Shown piece after piece: positions 1 through 8,894 of a stretch of DNA of 12,641 nucleotides (the first letter of the stretch is position 1; every line of letters starts with the position of its first letter). The notes beneath the pieces are model-generated. The model saw only the letters and a list, made by a program, of their open reading frames with translations, had not been told where the DNA came from and searched no databases. The DNA lies in the NCBI GenBank assembly GCA_946803715.1, contig CAMPET010000385.1, positions 22,683 through 35,323 of the forward strand, given 5' to 3'. The stretch comes from Beroe ovata (taxonomy: Eukaryota > Ctenophora > Nuda > Beroida > Beroidae). The translations under genes and the position numbers were made by a program.

Positions 1-75
1 CCCCCCCCCCACTCCTTCTCTCACGCTCCGGCCACCACCGCCCTCCACCCCCCTCCCCCACCCCACCCTCTTCCC
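1..75. repeat. C-rich low-complexity tract
   Basis: Starts with ten or more C residues and continues as CCACC/CCCTCC sequence with almost no G. Its left edge is outside the window. Confidence 0.85.
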
Positions 76-110
76 ATCTACTCCCCATAACCTGATCCCC
101 ACCCTCTAAT

Positions 111-175
111 AGGGGGTCAGTAGGTGGTCAGTAGGGGGCAGTAGGGGGTCAGCAGGGGGTCAGTAGGGGGTCATT
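111..175 (+). repeat. G-rich 11-bp minisatellite, six units
   Basis: Six tandem copies of AGGGGGTCAGT, one shortened to 10 bp and some with single substitutions. Five units keep a run of five G residues spaced 5-6 bases apart, which fits the requirements of a G-quadruplex on the plus strand. Confidence 0.9.
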
Positions 176-603
176 GATATGTTCATACGACCTTTAAAAT
201 ATATACAATATATACAAATCAATTGAAGCACTGAAGATGCCATTCACTCTTCAGTCTTCAATTAAAAATTTTTCGTGTATCAAATGCAACATATTGGTAT
301 TAGGTAGCCAACAGTAGATTTTCTGATTTCACAATTTTGTTGTTGTACAGTTTAAAACAGTCAGCTTCCTTATCCAGCATAACAAAGATTTAATCTTCAT
401 GTCTGTGTCCATGGTTAGGCCTGACAGACACATCTTACACAGACTATGAAGGATCTGTGTGTAAAATGTGTGTAAGTAAGGTCTATATCTGTCTGTGTGT
501 CTGTGTTTTAGTCAACAAGTCAGATTGTATATTTCATTGCCTCATGTCTAGGGGTGATTTGTGCAGATGGTGTTTAGACCAATGTGTGTTATTCCCAGGG
601 TTT
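176..603. other. Intergenic, no gene recognised
   Basis: AT-rich sequence with GTGTGT/CTGTCTGTGTG-rich patches around 455-510. No open frame with protein features and no RNA gene seen on either strand. Confidence 0.6.
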
Positions 604-760
604 GTCAATTGATGATAGATCCTGTCAATTATATCGTTTTTTAGCACACATTATAACTTTATTCTATGACAGGTTGCTGATGCAAGCCACTTTGCAGCTA
701 GCAGTAGCAGTCTAGCAACACCAGACAATCCAGGGCATATATAATTCAATTCAATTCAAT
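604..760 (+). repeat. Diverged copy A of a dispersed dyad repeat
   Basis: GTCAATTGATGATAGATCCT followed by GTC resembles the motif at 1192 and 1441. About 75-110 bases on, a second similar block (TTGCAGCTAGCAG..CCAGACAAT) parallels the TTGCATCAGCGG..CCCGACAAT that follows the 1441 copy. So the repeated unit is longer than the core motif and this copy is older. It ends in an AATTC-rich run (742-760). Confidence 0.5.
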
Positions 761-1106
761 GCTCATTCTGCGAACGGTCGGCATCGTAAGTTTATTATTT
801 CTATCAAATGAAGAAAGGCAATGGTGCTCCTTCCAAAGGCATGTAGCTACATCCCTCATCAAACCCACCAAGTACTGCTGTGCAAATGCACAGTTCAAAT
901 ATCAATAGAGCTGTAAGTCATGAGTCTTGAGTGAAGCAAATTTAATGTGAATCATTTTGTAAACAAAAATGGATTAATGGATTAGTGTATCTAACCATTT
1001 TAATTCTCTTAAACACTCACAGAAACATTCACAGCCATTTTAAGAAACGCCAGTTTTTAACTTAGGTGTCCAATGAATCCAAAAAATGAACAATCAAATT
1101 CACAAG

Positions 1107-1137
1107 AATTTAATTGAATTTAATTGAATTGAATTGT
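1107..1137. repeat. AATTG/AATTTAATTG short tandem repeat
   Basis: About six degenerate 5-bp units (GAATT plus TAATT or GAATT). The AATTC-rich run at 742-760 is the same motif in opposite orientation. Confidence 0.7.
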
Positions 1138-1191
1138 TCAATTTTGACATAGATACTCACTTGTGACAGATCCCTTCAAGACTTCATTATT

Positions 1192-1250
1192 GTCGATCGA
1201 TGATAGACCCTATCGGGAATTTCGTTCTGCGCGCGCGGCCCAAACTTATT
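1192..1250 (+). repeat. Copy B of the dispersed dyad repeat
   Basis: GTCGATCGATGATAGACCCT, then ATCGGGAATTTCG, a GCGCGCG stretch and CAAACTTATT. Copy C at 1441 has the same order of blocks. The 67-codon minus-strand frame ending here shares its last residues with a frame at copy D only because both cross this repeat. Confidence 0.7.
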
Positions 1251-1440
1251 TCTTGCTGACAAATGATACGGTACGCGCCGCGCGCGAGAATACGTGCACT
1301 GCACACGTTGAACGCCCCTACTTTATCCAGTGAACTGACATGAAATGTCGTAAACTTAAACCAGGCGCGCGGCCCGGCAGGTTGGATCACGCGCGCAACG
1401 TGGGAACAGAATACGCTGAAAGCATGTCACTAAAAAATTT

Positions 1441-1540
1441 GTCAATCGATGATAGACCCTGTCGAGAATTTCGCTTTGCGCGCGCGTGCGGCGCAAACTT
1501 ATTCGCGGCTTGCATCAGCGGTCTGGCATCGCCCGACAAT
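1441..1540 (+). repeat. Copy C of the dispersed dyad repeat, longest and least decayed
   Basis: GTCAATCGATGATAGACCCT, GTCGAGAATTTCG, CG-rich stretch and CAAACTTATTCG, then a second block ending CCCGACAAT. Its CpG content is far above the flanking DNA. No transposase or RNA polymerase III box could be identified, so the class is unknown. Confidence 0.7.
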
Positions 1541-1638
1541 GAAAAATGAAAACCTGCGAATCGAAAGTATACACTAATAATATAATGGATATTGTTGCCA
1601 GACGATTTTATTCCATGTAGCTTTGTTTCATGTAATTT

Positions 1639-1795
1639 TGTTTCTACGTTGCGCTACGTTGTTTCTACGTTTTGTAGAATTTCACCCTACCCTTGCTGGC
1701 GGGATTTTATCCCTGGCAAGGGCGGACTGAAAATCGCGCGCACCGACGGTAGGGTAGAATGCTACAATTCTACGTTGCACTAATTTCTACGACCT
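1639..1795. repeat. TTTCTACGTTG repeat cluster with a nested hairpin
   Basis: TTTCTACGTTG-type units occur at 1641-1670 and again at 1768-1791. Between them, CCCTTGC (1690-1696) and GCAAGGG (1716-1722) close a stem that also pairs GGGAT with ATCCC. CTACCC (1686-1691) and GGGTAG (1752-1757) form an outer pair. It looks like a small structured non-autonomous element, class unknown. Confidence 0.5.
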
Positions 1796-2380
1796 TTCAG
1801 TTCATACTTCAAAGTGTAGTATAGGTCGGGTGCGCAATGATTGCACTCATTAGCGCCACATAATTTTGACGCCGCACATTGATCATGAAAATGAACAATA
1901 ATGAATACATATCACAATGATCAACACTAAGTCACTTCTATTAAAACAAAGTTTCAGTAATTATAGAAATGAAGAGTTGATGATCAACACTCAAATGCCA
2001 TATTGCTTTTCATTCTTTTTCATTCTTTCATCTAATTTGCAAGATAGAAGTTACCCCAGGTCTTATAAGTTACTTAGCAGTGTAGCTCTCTCCTTCAAGG
2101 CCAAGTGCTGCTGTCCACCAGCAGCATTTCAGTGGTATGGCATCAGCTCTGAGTACATCAAGGCCTTTCTAATCAATATATTTCTCAGAATGGGGAGCTT
2201 ATTCAACCTAACTACTGATTCAATGTTATACCCTGTGATTGTTAGCAGTTTGTTGAATTAAGAGCTTGTGCTGGAAGCAATCTCCCGATTTCAAGTACAA
2301 GATCTAGCTGTAGGATGTTAGTTTCATGATATTCATCTTTCTGTCCTAAGATTAATTGAGCAGCAATTCCCTTTTTAATT
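1796..2380. other. Upstream region of ARMC1, no gene recognised
   Basis: Holds a 114-codon plus-strand frame (1917-2261) with a hydrophobic, Ser/Leu-rich translation and no domain; chance is likely in such AT-rich DNA. TGCTGCTG and CAGCAGCA near 2106-2125 form a small hairpin. The ARMC1 promoter may lie here, but no clear TATA or initiator could be assigned. Confidence 0.5.
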
Positions 2381-2398
2381 ATTTCTTAGTTCATATTG
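2381..2398 (+). promoter_or_regulatory. Candidate 5' UTR splice acceptor before the ARMC1 start
   Basis: TTTTTAATTATTTCTTAG ends at 2389, nine bases before the ATG. It reads as a plausible pyrimidine-rich acceptor, so the start codon may sit at the beginning of an exon with a non-coding 5' exon further upstream. No matching upstream exon or core promoter could be identified with confidence. Confidence 0.4.
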
Positions 2399-2492
2399 AT
2401 GGATGTACATGCAATTGTCACAAGATTGAGAGATTTGTCAAAAGATCCACAGAACAGATCTGCCATAGCTAAAGATGAGGCATCTCTTTCTG
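2399..2492 (+). CDS. ARMC1: ARMC1 coding exon 1 (residues 1-31 and first base of codon 32)
   Basis: Starts at ATG with MDVHAIVTRLRDLSKDPQNR and runs to a donor GTAAAT at 2493. It ends with one base of a glycine codon that is completed in exon 2. The LRDL..DP.NR stretch is the first recognisable ARMC1 block and forms the first helices of the armadillo-type region. Reading through the donor meets a stop within a few codons, which supports splicing here. The following intron is 165 bp. Confidence 0.88.
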
Positions 2493-5400
2493 GTAAATTT
2501 TGTTAAGAGTTTGGTAATGTTATCTCTTGAATTCAGTGTAAAGTGATGTGTAAAGTTATGTGTAAAGATATTGTTTTTGCAAAATTGATGGGGATTTCCA
2601 TTGAAGTATAAATCCATGAAACATGGTACGATTCAATGTTGAAGTCATCCTTTTCAGGGCTCGTACTCTGTTTAGGGAATGAAGATCCCAACATTATTCT
2701 TACTTCACTTGAGGCCCTCAAATATTTAGCAGCCTATTCTCCTAACAGACCTTTCATGAAGAAGCATATGGGAATGATTCAAAGTCTGCAGGTAAAACAT
2801 CTGGGTCATACTTTAATATGAGTTCCTTAAATTCAATCAGATTTAATTTTAGATTTTAGAGCACAATGAAATCTCATATCATTTCTGATTTGCTGTTATG
2901 TCATTCCACAGACACTCTCAAGTCATGAGAATGCAGAAGTTGTTTGTGCTGCTGAGGATATTCACAATACTCTAGTTCCCGCACGAGCTGCTCAGAAGCA
3001 GAAAAGTGTCAACTCCCCAGTGTGAGTCATTGACAATACCACAATTCAAAAGTACCTGTATTGAAGTTGCAGCAGAACTTTGCTCAATTTGCACTTTTCA
3101 TTATATTTGTCAACCTTAGTTGCCCCCCTGGCCCAAGCACACCTAAGTAAGTACTTAGCAAATGTGAGTGCCCATTTTTGTGTGTTGGTCACTGGTTCCA
3201 GGACATTTTTCCCGTTTTCACACAAAAATGCTACTGATTGAATAGTCTCTCTCAACAATTCAGCACTTACACAATGCTAACATTTTATGCTATCTGCTAC
3301 CTTCCGTGTGATATGGGAGTTGTGACAACTGTCTTCTTGAATTGTATAATGTATTCTGCATTTATTTCTGCTCCTTCATGATTTGAGAAGAATCCAAATT
3401 GATAATCTATATTGACGACTGGCAAGAGCTGGATACCTATTCTATAGTGTAAAAACTAAATGTAGGATCTGATGTTTCAGAAAAGCTGCAAAGAACTATA
3501 GCTTAACGCTTGTAACTAGTGGTAGCCATGCTAGGTTTGGTTTTTGTTCACTAAGGGAATCTTGATAAATCGTTGAACAGTACAGGGAATTCGCCATTAA
3601 ATCATTTTCTTTTCAATTTCTGAACTCTGAAGAAAGACAATGTGGTTTCATGAAATATGATAGTCAGTGAAGCAAATCTTTGGAGAAGTCGTCGAATTGG
3701 GAGCAATAACGATCTTCTGCATGGGGTGGAAGCACATTTTCCAATAATTATGTACTGTTCGTTTGCGTGTCCTTAATTGATTAAATCTCCTGCAGAGTTA
3801 AAGGTGTCCCATCTGCAACAGGGAGAGGCGCATTCTTCCTGGGACAGAACAACAAGAACGCAAAGGTGCCCTGTCTTGATGAACACCTTCTTGTGACCTC
3901 TTTATCGTGTAAAAAGTCGTGACTCTTTGATGCTGTGTCGTCTTGCTCGTATAATTTTATGAGGACTGTTTGCAGGTGTACCTGATAGAGATAAACGGAG
4001 TTTTCACTTCATCCGACGAACAAGCAGTAAGTTGATACTTGATAGTTGAAAATTCGAATGCTATCAGGGTAATTTATTAGATTCATCTACATTTTCTGAT
4101 TTGTCTTGTAACTGAAATAACAATTACTGGATCGATAGTCAAGTGCCAACACTCTTACTAGAACATTCCATTTTGCAGACTATGTGCACTATTTCAAAAT
4201 ACAAACTGTACATAAGATTGTACAAAGTATTATTCTATATGGTATGATGACTCATGATCGGTAGTCACTTCTCCTATCATAGTATCCACTATCCACATGT
4301 ACCGATGTCTTATAGGCTACAGCTACTACCTACACTCAGCCAATTATGCAACTCCTGTATAAATCGCATATCACGGATGTAAGATTTTAGCTAGAGAAAG
4401 CTATTGATGCTTACTGCTGAAGAGGGTGTTTATTCATATCCGTTATGTGTACATCCACGGATGTGTAGTGTGTACACTGTACTGCACACTACACATCCGT
4501 GGAAAATAAAAGAGAAGCAGAATGAAAAGGATAGGTTACCACATTTTACAATCACCAATGACTCGCTAAATTGCCTACTCTTGTTTACACTGCCGAGAAA
4601 TGGACGTCTCACTCAAAGTAACATCGGTTTTGTCCCGGAATTACTCTGTCGATGCTCATAATATCCCCTAGCACCTACTTCTCACCAGGTGAAGGACGAG
4701 TTGTTGAAGGTGAGGGGGATTATCAGTTTCACATATGACAAGTTGAAGCAGCGGTACACTGTCAGAACGCGGGGTGATGTCGCTGCTGAGGTGAGGATCT
4801 AATCAAGCATGCCCATTGGCCCATTGCCCATCGCCTAACATGCATCACCACTCTATTTTCGAGCGTAACAAGTCTCAATTGTGTGGACTTGCAATAGAAC
4901 ATTCAAAATTCATATTCAAGATTTTTATTCTCGTCGCAAATTATTGTTTCACTCGATTAATTATTCGACTAGGTTCTATTTATAGCGCGCTACATGATAT
5001 TCTGCATTCTTCCCAGAACAGCCTGACTAATGCCCCTCTCTCTCTCTTTTCTCAGAAACTAGTGCATCAAATCAACAAAGTGAAGGGAATCTCAGCGTCG
5101 CACATAGTGAAGAATGAGAATGGCGAGGAGGTCGCTCTAAAGTACAACGCTGCACACGACGCCGAGGTATCACGTGACTCGTTTATGAATGACACGTGTT
5201 TCTCACGACACGTGTCGTTGTAACGTGTTTGTGTCGTTGTAACGTAATTCCCTATGACAATAATTGTACTTTCCCTCTACAGAATGTTCCAGACTACCCT
5301 GACTACCTGCCAGAAGAGGACGATGAATACGATAGTAGCGGCAAGGTAGGTGTGCCACCTACTAAGTGTGACATTTGTGTCACGTGTGTCGCATGTGTCA

Positions 5401-8400
5401 ATCCTGTGAAGACTTTATATTTATATCTCTCTTTCTAACGGTTAAACCTGTTGAATACCATCGTTGTATCGAGTTTCGACGTCGACAGCAGACTGCTGCA
5501 TATTTCGTAGGGAATGGATTGTTTCTATGCAACATCTACCATATACTTTCAGGCAATCCATTCAGAATCAGAACATTTTTTGCATTTGCAGATAATGAGT
5601 CGTAGGCGCAATTGTGCTCAGTGAATCATGACTGATTAATCAGTCGTTATAAGGGAGTCATGAACATTTCAGTGTGACGTACTCCATCTTCAGTTCATTG
5701 AGATTTGGGGTGGTGCATCAAACTTTTTCCTCCCTCCAATACTGAGTATCGGAGAATGTTAGCCAATGATTAAGCCAATAGGTCTTGCACTGTATTGTTG
5801 AGCATTTTGATGGTTACTCAAGGAATTCTGATTCTTTCTTCAGGACACTGAATCTTTGTTGCAGATCTTTCTCCTGGTCTGGACACTGGATCTTTCTTCT
5901 GGTCGTCTGAACGCAGGGGTCTTGAAAAGTAGGGAGAGTGAGGCAATTCAGCTTCTTAATAATAAACGGGGAGAAATGAAGTATACAATCTTCATATCCG
6001 GCATAGGTCCAGATCTGCTCATTCCATCACAGCTTTGCTTGTCACGAAATTCGTACTCTAGGATCACGTCTCAGTGTACAATGTGCACATTATCTATTTC
6101 ATCCTTCTACTTCCATCTCACAGATTTTCTGTCCTAGACGTGTCTGCTTGCTCAGTGAGGCTGTCGTCAAGGGTCCCTGTAGGATCAGTTCTGTCTCGGA
6201 GAGTTGCTGATGTTTGTAGGGTTTTGAGGGATTAGTCGGGACATGAGTCAGGCAGATCTTATTGTCAGGAGCTAAAGGGCAGTAGGGAGATCGAAGGGAG
6301 AGAACAGCAAAGGAAGATTGATATTATTCACTATTGGCAAATAATCTTAATAGGGGATTCAAATAGGTGACTTACTTGGAGGTGGAAGGAGCCACAATGG
6401 ACATCCACGTAAATTGAATCATTATCCGAGCCTATTACATAGCTGATTGCATGTATGGCCCTGCTCAAAGCAGTCTATTCCTGTTTGACTAAAGTTCCCT
6501 GTATGAAACTTTTTCACGAGTAGGATATTCTAAATACACCTAGTAAGAATTAAATTCAAATATACATGCTGGCCGTCCGTCTGCTATTTCTAATCCACCA
6601 TTATTCAATATACTGTTCCAGTCTTCTCCTTCGATGACAAACTTGTCGCCCTTTTTAACGCCCAGAAGAGCCTATTCGTAATTTAACTCTTCGAAAGTTA
6701 AGCTGTTTTCTAGTGCTTCTTCATTGAATCTCCTGCTTAGTGCCATTGCTACTTCGTTAAGATGAATATACCTCTTTGCTTCCCCTTTCACATTGTCTAT
6801 GGGCGAATTTCCTCACTGTTAGATGACAATATATTGGTTTTCCTGCGGTGCTCTTGTTTGCATCAGCTCTGTGTCCACCATGAGTGAATTTAGTAATTAT
6901 GTCTTGCACCACCTTCCTCTTCTTGCTTGGGATTACATCCCATGAACTCCGTTCAACTTTGCATTCTTTCATAGATTTGTTGAACAAGTTGGTATCATCG
7001 TTGAAAACTGGAAGACTGGCATATACAATTAATAATTATGAGGGCGATTTTGAAGACTCACGAGGCCTATATTGTCGAGGAGTATGTTTTTCTATGAAGA
7101 AGCATCATTTAAAGAGAACTTCTACTCTTCCAGTCTTCCACATCGTGGTTTTGGGCTCTCATTCTGAAAAAAATGGATGTATTAACACCGTTTTATGCGA
7201 AGATATGTGAAGATACACTGTGACCACTGAAGATAACAGGCGTCATCATGTTCCCCTAATCCAAGATTGCCGGTCACATCCGGAAACAAACAAGATTTAT
7301 AGAACATCTATCAATCTTATCCGAACCACGCTGGAACCTCTTGGGAGTTGCTCAGGCGGTCCACCTGCTGATAGTTAAAGTCCGTGTTCTGATCTTCCAG
7401 ACGACGGTTAAAGTAGAGGAATTCAATTATTGTTGATGAGCCTACTACCGTAGTAGGCTCATTTCACGTAGTAGTACTACGTGAAATGTATGGTTTTGAA
7501 CATCGTTATTGGCATCAAGTACGAATATTATAAAAAGGCTATATATGAAATATTATCAATTAATAAAGAGTAACTTCATATTGAATGAATATTAGATGAA
7601 TATTGGATGATAGTAATATCCTTATGACGTTTGAGACCTGATCAATGCTGTATATTGCTGTCTTGGAGTACGGCTGATCTCTTGTGTCACGAACTAACTG
7701 GATGAATCTTGACAACACGTTGTTGAATCTTTTTACTGGCTATTTGTCGAAGTTGGTAGGAATAGGGGGTTTTGTCTCTTCGGTTTTCACTCTGACCTCC
7801 ATTCCATAGTCCATACGTTTTTGGTTCTAAAGGTCTAGTTATTCATCAGACCATCAATAGAACAGGTGCTGTGGGCTCTGTAGAATCGCTCTTTCGATTA
7901 AGACTACACCAGTTATGGTACAACTGAACACTAGTATAACTGACGACAGAAGTTTTCAATTATCGAATACCTCTATTAATTACTTAATTATAGGTCCTCA
8001 GTCACGTGACATACATTGGCAGTGAAGTGATGCCCAATGCCTATAGGGCTGTGTGAAAACACTGTCAGTTATGAACTAGCATGGAAACGGAGGTGTTGTG
8101 CGTGTTTGCACTCTTACGATTACAGAATGTATTACAGAATGTACGTACACAGTGTACACTGTACAGTGTACATCATACAAGTATGTATGAATTACTCCAT
8201 GGTATAGTCTATGAAGCCTTTTATAAACTGCTGAAGCGTGAATAGAAGTTCCGAATATAATACATAGTGTTCTGTGCGATGCCTACACACTATGTGGTTT
8301 ACAGTTTACACTACACATTTTACACCATAAACTTTACCTGTTCAGTACATTGTTTAATGTTTATTGACACTTGGCAGTGTGTCTGAAGTCTGCATATGGT

Positions 8401-8756
8401 TCTGTTTAGTGTATTACGCACTGTACAGAGGTAACGTTCGTTCCTTGTATCACTGAAAAATCGCTGCTTAGATGCGCCATTAAATCGATGTCATTATTGT
8501 TACAGTTGTGCAGTTGTTGTGTCTTGTCGGTTGCTTGAAATGTCAGTACTTAGTGTTTTCTCTCTCTCTCAGGGATCGAACAGTTCATACTCAATACAGG
8601 TGAGTGATGTGTGTTGTTACAAACAAATAGACAAACATGGAATAAAATAACAAACAGACAGACAGACGAATAAAGCATGCAAACAAAGAGTGAAATCAGA
8701 AACAGACAAAACTGCTTACAAACAAAAACGGGCAAATGCACAGACGCTTGAACACG

Positions 8757-8795
<39 letters not shown>

Positions 8796-8806
8796 GCAAC
8801 AACACC

Positions 8807-8894
<88 letters not shown>

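Larger units (their letters stand above)
5346..8572 (+). other. ARMC1 intron 8, 3.2 kb, with embedded elements
   Basis: By far the largest intron of the gene, between exon 8 and the microexon. It contains a decayed antisense coding sequence (6540-7035, possibly to 7463), twin palindromes (7436-7487), a CLEAR-type E-box (8001-8010) and a 20-bp palindrome (8153-8172). The 93-codon plus-strand frame at 5856-6137 shows no domain and contains a small direct repeat (GGACACTG then ATCTTT, twice near 5842-5895); I treat it as chance. Confidence 0.75.

Noticed and set aside
111-175. CRISPR array
   Set aside because: Units are 11 bp with no spacers, and the window is eukaryotic.
1187-1390. Shared peptide ending GSIIDRQ in two unrelated frames (1187-1390 minus and 10249-10449 plus) as a protein family
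   Set aside because: The similarity is confined to the dispersed dyad repeat crossed by both frames; the rest of the two translations is unrelated.
1917-2261. 114-codon plus-strand frame upstream of ARMC1
   Set aside because: No domain, signal peptide or family resemblance, AT-rich low-complexity composition, and no link to ARMC1; long chance frames are expected here.
3796-3798. Alternative acceptor two bases downstream for exon 4
   Set aside because: Joining exon 3 to 3798 gives an immediate in-frame TAA, so the acceptor at 3795 is required.
4455-4502. MicroRNA precursor
   Set aside because: Stem of 18 bp is shorter than usual, without a flanking lower stem or strand asymmetry that could be judged; kept only as an inverted repeat.
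4816-5223. 135-codon frame as a stand-alone gene
   Set aside because: Only 5056-5166 matches a protein family (ARMC1 exon 7); the rest is intron read-through.
5856-6137. 93-codon frame in intron 8 as an extra exon or gene
   Set aside because: No homology, no fitting splice sites with the right phase, and a local direct repeat explains part of its length.
8791-8796. CAG inside the CAA repeat as the exon 10 acceptor
   Set aside because: It would shift phase so that the ARMC1 C-terminal frame is lost; it also lacks a pyrimidine tract.
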